Below, piece by piece: positions 45,283 through 56,018 of a stretch of 64,000 nt of DNA. The translations under genes were made by a program, and so were the position numbers. The stretch spans positions 138,899,017-138,963,016 of the forward strand of contig JAKGHH010000001.1 of assembly GCA_022828595.1 (NCBI GenBank). The letters run 5' to 3'. Source of the stretch: Nelumbo lutea (lineage: Eukaryota > Streptophyta > Magnoliopsida > Proteales > Nelumbonaceae). Below the pieces are notes generated by a model that saw nothing but the letters and a program-made list of their open reading frames with translations, made no database searches and was not told where the DNA came from. Every line of letters starts with the position of its first letter. Positions within the stretch are counted from its first letter, which is position 1.

Positions 45283-48200
45283 TGTTAGACAATTTTGTAT
45301 GCCCTTAGCTTCAATCAAAATGATGTACTTTATGAGTTTATTGTAAATGAATAAAAGTGCATATTTAATTCATGTTCCCTTGGTATGTTTCTGTGTAATA
45401 CCCTCAAACTAGACACTTAATGAGACTCATGTTAGTTAAGAATGTTCACAGCCAGTGGGTTGGTCTGGGGAGACCTATCCTGACAAGGCTGACACTATGG
45501 TGCCACCAAGTCGGTTGGGGTGGCTTGTCTTAACTACCGAGGTGAGACCCTAGGCACATACAATGTAGGATTAATTGAATCTTTGAACTGGACCAGATTT
45601 CCAGTATTGCCCTGGACCTTGGAAATTGATGGGCAAAACTAGAAAGTTAAACCCAACCCCTAGACTCGATTATGATATTGCACTAGGTGTTGGATTGGGC
45701 TATCTTTGATGTACCAATCAGGGAGATCCTTAGCCGGGGTCAAAACCTGGTTATGTTGGGACAGTCTGAGAATTCATCTGAGTGGGTGATCATAGTGATA
45801 GGATCAGCCCCTTTGTCGGACAAAGGTAATGATCGGGGAAGCACTCTCACTGATGGAAACCAAGACTACTGATGAACTTACAATTTATCTATATTTTATG
45901 AGGTTTTTGCATGAAATTTTATAATGGTTTAATTAAATTTTTGCCGTATTTTAGCTTGATTGCAAGAAAGATTTCAGGGGGAGCCAAATCAACAAAAAGA
46001 AGGCAAAAGCAAGAAAAGAAAACCCAAAAATTTATCAAGTTCAGCCCGGCCCAGCCATGAGAGCAAGAGAATTTCATTCGGCCCAAGAAGAGCAAGTGAA
46101 ACTCTTTGGAAAATCCAAGGGAAGAAGCCTAGCTATGAGGAGAATTCGGCCCAGCAAGGAAGGCCCATTTTTAGCCCAAATAACAGCCTAGAGTGTAGCC
46201 CACATGAGCTCAAAAGCAAGCTAAGTTGTAGCCCAAATAGCAGCCCAAAGGGAGCTAGGGGCGGCAACTTCTAGGAGTTTCTTGAAGAGAAGGAGGGAGC
46301 ACTCTAGAAGGTTCATGAGGGGTGTAATACACCCCATTCTAGAGGCTTCAAGAAGGGGCAAGAGCCCCTTGAAAAACTATATAAGGAGGCCTCTAGGAGG
46401 GGAGAAAGTTGTTCAATTGCTTGAGAGAAAGGCTCTCCCACTCTTAGAGGTTCAGCCACCTTGAGAGAAGAGAAGAGAAGAAGGCTAGGCGCAAGGAAGA
46501 AGAAGAAGAAGGGCTGAAGGAAGTTCAAGACAAGCAAGCTAGAAGAAGAAGGTGAGTTCGAATTGAGGGATTGTGATTCAAAGATTTTTTGTAATAAATC
46601 ATTTGTAGTTTCATTTTCTTTTGATTTGAATTCAGTTTCTTAGTTATATGTTCTTTCTTCTTTCTCCTTGTTTCCATTCTTCCTTGATGTATTTCAGCTT
46701 GTAAAATTTCAGTTCAGCAATCTAATTCTTTTTGATTCATTCAAATGATCATGCATTGTACTTGAAGTTTCTTGAATAAGGGTGTGATTGCAGATCAATT
46801 CGGCCAACTAACCTTCAAAACTCAGATCTGAATTCTCAGATCTGAGATTGCAAGATCTGAATTGTTTGAAAGAGAATTCAGATCTGCAAATTTCAGATTG
46901 GGCGAATTAATCTACAGCTTGGAATTCCTAGAGTGCTTGAGAGAGACTCTAGGAATTCAGATCTACTATTCAAGAACTGAATTGAGTGCAAGGTTAGAGA
47001 TAACTTGCACAATTCAGTTGGTGATCAATTCAGATTTGAATTGATGCCTTAGAAGTGTTTGAAGAAATGCATGCATGGGGATTAGATTCTTGCTAGAGAT
47101 AGAAGAACCGTCACTCATGCATAGGATGAACATGCGCTTGAGAGAGGCTGTTCATGACCTTGGGGTTTCACCAAACCAAGGCTCAATCATGATTCATTCG
47201 AATGATCCAAATTGATAGATTGCTGAATTCTGAGATTGACATTTACTGCTTACTCTTCTAACCTGAATTGAAGGCAATTGGACCAATGATTTAGATAGAT
47301 TTTAATTTAGGATTTCTTAGCTTTCATTAGAGTTTTGATTTATTTGTTGATCAGATAAGAAATGTTCAATTTAGTATTGGTAATTGTTTCCTAAATCCTC
47401 GTGGGAACGATACTTCACTCACTACTTTATTACTTGAACGGCTAGTGCACTTGCTAGTGTCACAATGAGCCACACATCAACTACCAGTAGCCGATTTCAA
47501 TCGTTGAGATTTGTTTTATAAAATATATTTTATATGAGATATAAAAGTATATAAATTATGGTTTCGAAATGATTTGGAAAAGGTTTTAATTCCCGAGATC
47601 AATACAAGAGAGAGTGCAACACTGTTCCTTAAAGCCGAGGGAGAGGTCCTCTCTTGTCGGGCAGTGTATGATCATTATGGGCTGAGAGGTTAAGTGTAAG
47701 ACCATTGAGGATAATACCTGATGGGCTAATCTTGCATCTGCCCACAGTCCCTGCGTGATATGAGGTGGCTTGGCCCAAGGACCACTTAGGGTAAGCGTTG
47801 GGCCCCTAGAGCCCATCTGATGGGTTTCAGGGGGTGCACTATCCATAACAGTGTATTCAGCCAGGCCTTGTAAAAATGGCTGGGCTGAATCCATGTGGCT
47901 GATGTGTAGATCAATGTTTGGGTCCCACGCCATACAAGTAAGCCCAACTGGGCAGTAGTTTGGAAGGCTAAATGAATATATAACCTTAAATGGCCCTTAA
48001 GCCCATTTTGAACTGGTCTAATTTGATTAGTCACTTAAGGGGCGATTTCTTATATGGATCAGCTGATAGGATTGGGCCCACACCTATCCACTTAGAGAGT
48101 CCAAGATCTAAATGAGATTTAGATCTGGAAACTTCCTAATTAGATGTGGAGATGGCTGATCTAATCTGCAGATAAGATAAGGGCCCTTATCTTAAACGGA

Positions 48201-48842
48201 CTTCTAATGCATATATGATTTGGGTAAGCAACTCCTAATGGGATTAGGAGCTGATCCCTTCAAGTCTATAAAAGGAAAAGGGGGCGGCAGCCTTTAGACA
48301 TCACAAGCAAGCAATACATAGTCTTGTCTTTAGAGTTGAAATCACAGAAGAGAGAATCTACACCCTGCAAATACTCTCTTGCCGCCTCCTTCCTGCAGCC
48401 ACCGCCTACAGCAGTTCGATCTTCAGTTCTTGAGAGAAATCAAGATTGGATCTTGATTCCAATCTTTTGGAGAAAAGATTGGTGGGAGTTGTATTCACAT
48501 GCCGTCTAGGTGATTCTTGAGAAGGGTCAAGTTCTTTTGGAACAACACTGTTGATTCTGCTCCACCCTGCACTACACCATCTTCTGTGGGAGCAGATTTT
48601 GGATCCTTCCTTGGGCGTGAACACCTCGATTGGGAGATACTACTTCTTTGTATCAGGTATTATCTCTTCCCTTCCTTTTGGTTCAGATCTGGTTCTGTTT
48701 ATGGTTTAAGAATGATCCTTAAAAATATGATTTTCTAAATAGGGAATTCGATTCACAGTTGAAGGGAGAGAAAAATTTTTGAAATTCGCCCCCTTATTCC
48801 GCAATCTTTGGGCATCCATGTGATGGATTTCCTATCCCTTCA
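45283..48842 (+). mobile_element. 3' LTR of copia A element Y, split by solo LTR E
   Basis: Family A LTR from TGTTAGACAATTTTG at 45283 to ATCCCTTCA at 48842, in two parts (45283-45869 and 47485-48842) once the nested solo LTR E and its duplicated ACTAC are removed. It directly follows the integrase fragment, so the element lost its 3' pol. The right flank is a further family A fragment. Confidence 0.92.
45870..47479 (+). mobile_element. Solo LTR, family E, copy 2
   Basis: 1610 bp from TGATGAACTTACAATT to GAGCCACACATCA. ACTAC at 45865-45869 and 47480-47484 is an exact target duplication. It sits inside the element Y LTR. Confidence 0.95.
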
Positions 48843-49690
48843 AGGAAGCCCAACTGAGCAGCAATTTGGAAGGCTAAGAGAGCCCATAACTTTATTGGGC
48901 CTAAAGCCCATTTCGAACTGGGCTGATTTGATCAGTTGAATGAGGGGTAAATTATGAGATTAGATTAGTAGAAACCTCCTAATGGGATTAGGAGAGGGCT
49001 GATCTAATCTGCAAATAAGATAAGGGTTTACCCTTATCACTTGAAGGGAATTCTGATCCAAAGATGATTTGGATTAGCAACTCCTAATGGGATTAGGAGC
49101 TAATCCCTTTAACCTTATAAAAGGAGGAGGGGGCGGTAGCCTTTATACACACAACCCAATTCACATTGTCTTTAGAGCTGAAACCACAGAATAAAGAATT
49201 CAACACCTCTGCGAAAATTCTTTCTTGTTGCCTCCTTCCTGCCACCGCTATATCTGCCAATTCGATCTCCTCGTGTCAGTGGAAGTGACCAATATTGGAC
49301 CTTGATATCAGTTCTTTGTGAAAGGGCTGATTGGGAATAGTGCTCACATGCCGTCCAGTTGATTCTTGTGAATGATCTGGTTCTTTTGAATGCTACTAAT
49401 TCTGCTCCATCCTACACTGCGCCATCTTCTGTGGGAGCAGTCTTTGGTTCCTTCCTTGGGCGTGAACACCTCCATTGGGAGATACTATTTCTCCATATCA
49501 AGTATATCCCTCTTCTACTGCTTTTGTTCAAATCTGGTTCGGTTCTTGGTTCAAGATTGTTCCTTGAAAAATATGATTTTTTCTAAAATAGGGAATACAA
49601 TTCCCAGTAGGATTGAGAGAAATTTTTGAAATTCGCCCATTTTATTCCACAAGATTTGGGTGTCCATATGATGGATCTCTCATCCCTTCA
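48843..49690 (+). mobile_element. Family A LTR, 3' part only
   Basis: Begins within the LTR at AGGAAGCCCAACT, continues through CTTATAAAAGGAGGAGGGG near 49117 and GGGCGTGAACACC, and ends with the proper terminus ATCCCTTCA at 49690. Its 5' half is missing. The intact end abuts the inverted LTR fragment that follows. Confidence 0.85.
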
Positions 49691-49807
49691 TGTACCTCAG
49701 GTCTCACCCTTACAACTGAGACAAGCTGCCCCAACCAACTTGGTGGCACATCAGTGTCAGCCTTGGTAGGATAAATCTCCCCAGATCTATCCAACGGGTG
49801 TGAAGAT
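49691..49807 (-). mobile_element. Family A LTR, small inverted 5' fragment
   Basis: 117 bp matching the family A segment near 6152-6262 in reverse (AAATCTCCCCAGATC, CAAGCTGCCCCAACC, CTCAGGTCTCACCC). It lies between the end of a plus-strand LTR A and the outer end of element G's LTR, so both probably inserted into it. Confidence 0.85.
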
Positions 49808-51344
49808 TGGACAGGTTTGTCGAAGCCCTCAAAATTATTACTAGTCCCACAATAAAATATTTGCAGTAAAAGTGGTTCTAGGTCGAATCTCACAGGGAGA
49901 AAATCAGTAATCTCTTAGCCGAATGGGTAAAGTAATTGTGAGGGAAAATTAAATAACTAAAATTAAAAGAATAACAAACTAAGCAAATAAGAGAAAATCA
50001 GTCTTACCGAATTCTGGTTCAAGGGTTCGGGTTGAATTGATTGGCCATCGATCCTAGATACAATTCAACATTCTTGCAATTCAAGCATTTAACCTTAGAT
50101 TTATTAGGATAGCCATAATAAACCTTGTGTTTTCCTAATTCAGTTGACCAAACCCAGCATTCGATCAACACTTATCACCACTCAACTAGGTACGATAGTG
50201 TTCCATGTTAAACAATGATAGCATTAAGATTTGTGAAAACAGTTAAACCAAAATAACAATAATTGAGATAGCTGCAATTACTGAATTTTGTTCCATCGAT
50301 TCTTTTAGGTTGAACTATGTTAAAACATTGGTCAAAGGCTATCACGAACAATTGACCCAAAAAGATAACAACCTAATTGCTATTTGTACCATTATTCGTG
50401 ACAATTACGGATCACCGAAATCATGGATAGCAGTAGGAAAATCAACATTAATTTAGTTTGTTAGACTAATTAACATTAACATCCAATAAAAATGTGCACA
50501 AGAACCAATGAATACTTGAAATAAAAAAGAAAGAAAATAAAGTAACTACAGAACCTCACAATGACACAATCGAACCTCCCCCCTTGAACCAGAAAAAGAA
50601 GCTTAGCTACTCATGATCTGCGCAATCTCCATGCTCTTCTTCTCCATAGCCGAACTGCCTTCTTGCTTCTTGGTCTTCTTGATGATCTCTTGGATCTTGG
50701 AATGAGTGATTTCTAGAGCTGGTTCACCCCCTCTTTATATAGCCAAAGGAGAGGGCTGTTTTCCAACTCCTTCTAGGAGATCATCTTATCCTTAGGGAGT
50801 TTTGATCTTATCTTGAACTAATCCTATCCTATCTCTTATCTAATGCTCTAATCTCAATCTTCTTATCTCTCTAGGATTACATTCAAGACTTTAGATCTGA
50901 TAAAACTCTCTCCTTGGAGATTACATTCGAAATTCGGATTCTTAACTCTTGAATTCGATTTGGGCTGCTTCAAGTTACTTCTGCGAGTTGGGCTTAAGTT
51001 GTGAAATGGGCTTGGCTGCGAACTTGCTCCGACTTTGGGATCGTTTTCGTACTCGATGCGGGCCGAATCTGTCAAAACACAAAACATAAAAGTTGTGGGT
51101 CTTTCTTTCATCTTTTTAATGCTTCTTGAATTGTCCAATTCGGTGTCCGGAATTGAGAGTTAGGTCCAGATTACTGACTGTCGCCGAAACTGTGCAAAAT
51201 CACCCGATTTGCCCTGTTTTCTTCCAATTGCCTTCTTTATTGCCCTAGATCGAAAGACAAGAGTAATGAGTTTATTTAAGTGATAAATAAATATAAAAGA
51301 GTGAATATTAGAGGATAAAAGTAGGGTTCTTTTTGGTCTCATCA
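49808..51344 (-). mobile_element. 3' LTR of element G (family C)
   Basis: 1537 bp; the plus strand runs from TGGACAGGTTTGTCG to TTGGTCTCATCA. A TATA box (GGCTATATAAAGAGGGGG) is near 50735 on the minus strand. The adjoining AATCCCCCCACACTT is a reversed polypurine tract, which shows that this is a 3' LTR with its body to the right. Confidence 0.9.
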
Positions 51345-51360
51345 AATCCCCCCACACTTA
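51345..51360 (-). promoter_or_regulatory. Polypurine tract of element G
   Basis: The minus strand reads TAAGTGTGGGGGGATT directly before the LTR. A similar purine block recurs at about 52343-52357, before the spacer. Confidence 0.85.
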
Positions 51361-51364
51361 AACT

Positions 51365-51382
51365 TTGCCCGTCCCCGGGCAA
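51365..51382 (-). promoter_or_regulatory. Stem-loop upstream of the element G polypurine tract
   Basis: On the minus strand TTGCCCG and CGGGCAA form a 7-bp stem around GGGA, a GNRA-type tetraloop. The same structure lies at 25481-25500 in element B. Confidence 0.8.
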
Positions 51383-51780
51383 GGCAAAAACTCAAGTAAC
51401 ACAAGAGAGACTAACTATTGATTTTCAATCTTTCTTTTTCTCTACATGAGGCCTGGTTCATTTCATGCTTTAGTTCAGATTTGGTAACCTTTTCCTTTTC
51501 ATCTCTTTCTCCCATTTTTCTTGTCCAAGAGTGATCGCAAATCACCATTCCTCATGGTCCCAAGTTAAATCGATAGTCAAGGAGACAAGCCTTCCAGGGC
51601 TGAAACTCCTTGGACTGCACGAGTGCTCATTGCTTTTAACAAACCAATTCAGCCAGATGCAATTACTTTCCTTTGAATCAAAACAAGGTGTGCTTATTGC
51701 CATAATCTTGCTATGTATCACATCTTCACCACTTAGTGTGAATTCCTAGGATCTGAAGGTGAGAATGGGGTTGGGGTTCT

Positions 51781-51967
51781 AGGGTGAGTGCATTTTATGC
51801 TCCATCTCACCCTTGCCCCTTTTTTTTTTTTTTTTTTTTCAAGATGTGAGTGCATTTTATGCTCCATCTCACACTTGCTTTCATTTCTAGATGTGAGTGC
51901 ATTTTATGCTCCATCTCACACTTGTTTTTGTTTCTAGATGTGAGTGCATTTTATGCTCCATCTCACA
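51781..51967 (-). repeat. Tandem covarying hairpins, element G (4 units)
   Basis: Units at 51781-51813, 51845-51873, 51892-51920 and 51939-51967. Arms are AGGGTGAG/CTCACCCT in the first and TGTGAG/CTCACA in the rest. The core GGAGCATAAAATGCA is identical in all four. A poly(T) run of 22 separates units 1 and 2. Confidence 0.88.
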
Positions 51968-52591
51968 TTAGTTACAATTTTATTTTCAAACTCCCTCTTT
52001 TTTTTTTCACAAGAATCACAAGGTTTCACCGCCTGATCCATGAATTCATTGATCGTGGTCTCTATATGCCTAACACAGCAAGTTCTAGAATAATCAACCC
52101 ATGTTTGACAGATAATTATGTGAAAATCAATCAAACCCTTATGCATCTTGCCTATTGATCGATTAAAAACATGAGGTACCATATGCAGCCAAGAAAGATT
52201 CAGTTAGTCATGCTTGCATCCTATCTTATCTATTTAGCCTAAGCACATGATTCCTGATAAGTTGAAATTGTTCAAGGATAAGTTTCTAGGGAGCAGAAAT
52301 TTCAAGAAGGTAAGGTATCTCAAATTTCCATCAGATTTCCCTAATCCCCCCACACTTAAGTTATACATTATCCCCAATGTATGTGATTATGCATAAAGTA
52401 GAAGGATTTGGGGGTACTTCCTTGTTTGTCTTATTGGGTTCCTGCTAAACACAAAAAATCAAAACCAAACAAAATAACAAAATTAACTAAACACAATGGG
52501 TTGCCTCCCACAAGCGCAATTGTTTAACGACCTTATGCTCGACGTCCTCCTTTGCTACTTTAGCTCTCGTGGTTTCAGCTTTCGGTGTGCT
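51968..52591 (-). other. Element G 3' non-coding spacer
   Basis: No protein domain is seen. It holds a second purine block (reverse of CCCCCCACACTTAAG at 52346), CCCCAATGTATG, and the motif reverse of GGGTTGCCTCCCACAAGCGC at 52498-52517 followed by TTGTTTAACGA. The spacer joins the coding end at the solo LTR E insertion. Confidence 0.6.
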
Positions 52592-54199
52592 TGATGTGTG
52601 GCTCATTGTGACACTAGCAAGTGCACTAGCCGTTCAAGTAATAAAGTAGTGAGTGAAGTATCGTTCCCACGAGGATTTAGGAAACAATTACCAATACTAA
52701 ATTGAACATTTCTTATCTGATCAACAAATAAATCAAAACTCTAATGAAAGCTAAGAAATCCTAAATTTAAATCTATCTAAATCATTGGTCCAATTGCCTT
52801 CAATTCAGGTTAGAAGAGTAAGCAGTAAATGTCAATCTCAGAATTCAGCAATCTATCAATTTGGATCATTCGAATGAATCATGATTGAGCCTTGGTTTGG
52901 TGAAACCCCAAGGTCATGAACAGCCTCTCTCAAGCGCATGTTCATCCTATGCATGAGTGACGGTTCTTCTATCTCTAGCAAGAATCTAATCCCCATGCAT
53001 GCATTTCTTCAAACACTTCTAAGGCATCAATTCAAATCTGAATTGATCACCAACTGAATTGTGCAAGTTATCTCTAACCTTGCACTCAATTCAGTTCTTG
53101 AATAGTAGATCTGAATTCCTAGAGTCTCTCTCAAGCACTCTAGGAATTCCAAGCTGTAGATTAATTCGCCCAATCTGAAAATTGCAGATCTGAATTCTCT
53201 TTCAAGCAATTCAGATCTGTAATCTCAGATCTGAGAATTCAGATCTGAGTTTTGAAGGTTAGTTGGCCGAAATAGATATGCAATCACACCCTTATTCAAG
53301 AAACTTCAAGTACAATGCATGATCATTTGAATGAATCAAAAAGAATTAGATTGCTGAACTGAAATTTTACAAGCTGAAATACATCAAGGAAGAATGGAAA
53401 CAAGGAGAAAGAAGAAAGAACATATAACTAAGAAACTGAATTCAAATCAAAAGAGAATGAAAATACAAATGATTTATTACAAAAAAATCTTTGAATCACA
53501 ATCCCTCAATTCGAACTCACCTTCTTCTTCTAGCTTGCTTGTCTTGAACTTCCTTCAGCCCTTCTTCTTCTTCTTCCTTGCGCCTAGCCTTCTTCTCTTC
53601 TCTTCTCTCAAGGTGGCTGAACCTCTAAGAGTGGGAGAGCTTTCCTCTCAAGCAATTGAACAACTTTCTCCCCTAGAGGCCTCCTTATATAGTTTTTCAA
53701 GGGGCTCTTGCCCCTTCTTGAAGCCTCTAGAATGGGGTGTATTACACCCCTCATGAACCTTCTAGAGTGCTCCCTCCTTCTCTTCAAGAAACTCCTAGAA
53801 GTTGCCGCCCCTAGCTCCCTTTGGGCTGCTATTTGGGCTACAACTTAGCTTGCTTTTGAGCTCATGTGGGCTACACTCTAGGCTGTTATTTGGGCTAAAA
53901 ATGGGCCTTCCTTGCTGGGCCGAATTCTCCTCATAGCTAGGCTTTATTTTCTGGGGTTTTCTCAAGGAATTCACTTGCTCTTTTTGGGCCGAAGTGCTCT
54001 CTCTTGCTTCCACGACCGGGCTGGACTGAAATTGGTCTTTTTGAACCTTCTTTTCTTTCCTTTTTCCTTCATTCTCTTGGATTGATTATCCCTGAACCTA
54101 TTCTTAGCATTAAGCTAAATTAAGGCAAAAATTAATAAAACCGGCATAAAAATCCATGCTAAAGTCCTCAAAAATTATAGATAAATTGTAAGTTCATCA
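52592..54199 (-). mobile_element. Solo LTR, family E, copy 3
   Basis: 1608 bp in minus orientation, plus strand from TGATGTGTGGCTCATTG to GTAAGTTCATCA. GTGCT at 52587-52591 and 54200-54204 is an exact target duplication. It interrupts the end of the element G coding region. Confidence 0.95.
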
Positions 54200-54204
54200 G
54201 TGCT

Positions 54205-54824
54205 CCCCTTCCATCCATCATGAGCGGGTTCAAATCTGGAATAGGGGCCTTCGTATCCAATTGTGCACTCGATTCTAGCTCCTCATTCATATCTTTTTCA
54301 AAAAATTCCTGCACAGTTGGATCAATAGTGTCAACTGAATGGTCTTCATTTGGGTACTTCATAGCTTCAAAAATATTAAATTTAATAGTCTCCCCGCTGA
54401 TTTCGACAGAGAGGGTACCCTCATCCACATCTATTTTGGTCTTGGCCATTTTTATAAATGGCCTACCTAATAGAAGTGGGGCTGAACTTTCGATCGTGTC
54501 CTCCTCCATCTTCAGAATGTAAAAATCAGCTGGAAAAATTAAATCGTTAACCTGCACCATTACATTCTCAACAATCCCTTCTGGGAAGGCATTAGAACAA
54601 TCAGCTAATTGGATAACAGCTTTATTTTCCCTTAAAGGACCTAATCTCAAAGCATAGTAAATCGAGTATGGCATGACGTTGATAGATGCACCTAAGTCTA
54701 GCTTGGCATACTCGATTTGCTTATTGCCAATCACACAAGGTAGGGTGAACATACCTGGATCAGCATGTTTTTCTGGTAAGGTCCTCTTGATCATGGCTGA
54801 AACGTTCTCTCTAACTCTTGAGTC
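54205..54824 (-). pseudogene. Element G aspartic protease
   Basis: Minus-strand frame (ATG 54794) with a retropepsin domain: MFTLPCVIGNKQIEYAKLDL, the active-site DLGASINVMPYS, LADCSNAFPEGIVENVMVQV, and the C-terminal APLLLGRPFIKMAKTKIDVD. The enzyme would cleave the Gag polyprotein. After NIFEAMKYPNEDHS the reading goes straight to LNPLMMDGRGA with no reverse transcriptase or integrase, the same terminus as in element B. It is in frame with the gag ORF upstream, separated by one TAG (54825-54827). Apart from that stop the frame is open to the LTR E insertion. Confidence 0.88.
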
Positions 54825-55918
54825 CTACACCTTGTCTTCTTCTTGCCCTTTATCCACATTCCTTGGTGATGTAGGTTCTAGCTGTAGTTCCTTCCCGCTT
54901 CTTAGTACCACTGCACTTACACTCTCCTTGGGGTTGACTACCGTTTGTGGTGGTAGTTTCCCGGAGCTCTGCACCTCCAACTTGCTAACAGTAGTGGCAA
55001 GTTGGCTGATTTGGTTCCCCAAATTCTGAATGCTGGCTCTTGTTTCCTGTTGAAATTGCTGAGTATTAGTAGCTAGAGCCTTAACTATATCTTCTAATGA
55101 CGTACCTGAATTCGAGGGTTGGCCTTGCGCTGTGATGGGTGTTGAAAACTGGGGCTGTCGACTGAAAAAATGGGGCTGGTATTGCTGCTGTCCTCCTTGG
55201 TTCCCATAGCTTAGGTTTGGGTGATCTCTCCACCCCGGATTGTAATAATTGGAGTAGGGATCATACTTTCGCTGGGGCTGGCCCAGGAATCCTCCTATGG
55301 CATTGACTTGCTGCATCAAACCATCTTGCAATGATGGACACATGTCTGTAGGATGGCCAGGAATCGAATAGATACCACACACCCTGGCAGTTTGTACTTG
55401 TCCTGCAGCGAGTTGTCTTACCAAAGCAGTTAGGTCAGAAATCTGATTTTCTAAATTTACATGGCTTACCTCATTAACCCGTCTAATGGTACCGTCTGTC
55501 CTAGCACCAAACTGTTGTGAATTTTCGGCCATGTTGGAGATTAACTCCTTGTCCGCTTCGGGTGTCTTGTTCACCAAGGCTCCTCCACTGGCTGCATCGA
55601 CCATACTTCTATCAATGGGCTGCAGCCCTTCAGAGAAGTATTGGATTAACAGTTGTTTGGGTATTTGGTGATGTGGACAACTAGCAACAAGTTGTTTAAA
55701 TCTTTCCCAATATTTGTATAGTGTCTCACCACCAAATTTCCAAACTCCACATATTTCTTTTCTTATATTTGTAGCCCGTGGAGTGCAGGAAAATATTCTA
55801 TCTAAAAATATCCTGTTCATCTCGTCCGATGTGCGTACTGAACGAGGAGGAAGAACTATACAACCAATCCTTTGCTTTATTCTCTTAAAGTAAATGGAAA
55901 TGGCTAATGAGTTTTACC
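54825..55918 (-). pseudogene. Element G gag, C-terminal two thirds
   Basis: A long minus-strand frame (54825-55820, open beyond the ATG towards the gap) covers the end of the capsid domain (KEICGVWKFGGETLYKYWER, LIQYFSEGLQPIDRSMVDAA), a zinc knuckle CGIYSIPGHPTDMC in which the second Cys is Tyr, an Asn/Gln/Pro-rich region (NYYNPGWRDHPNLSYGNQGG) and a helix ATNTQQFQQETRASIQNL. It ends at a TAG before the protease. The gag-protease linker present in element D (IPLLDAIKQVP) is missing here. The N-terminus lies in the gap at 55919. Confidence 0.88.
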
Positions 55919-56018
55919 NNNNNNNNNNNNNNNNNNNNNNNNNNNNNNNNNNNNNNNNNNNNNNNNNNNNNNNNNNNNNNNNNNNNNNNNNNNNNNNNNN
56001 NNNNNNNNNNNNNNNNNN
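55919..56018. other. Assembly gap (100 N)
   Basis: Exactly 100 N. Left of it is a minus-strand Athila gag; right of it is a plus-strand, GC-richer Tat element already inside gag. The two sides do not belong to one element. Confidence 0.99.

Noticed and set aside
51781..51967. Hairpin arrays as a CRISPR array
   Set aside because: Plant nuclear DNA, spacers are short and similar to each other, no associated genes; the units are retroelement repeats.
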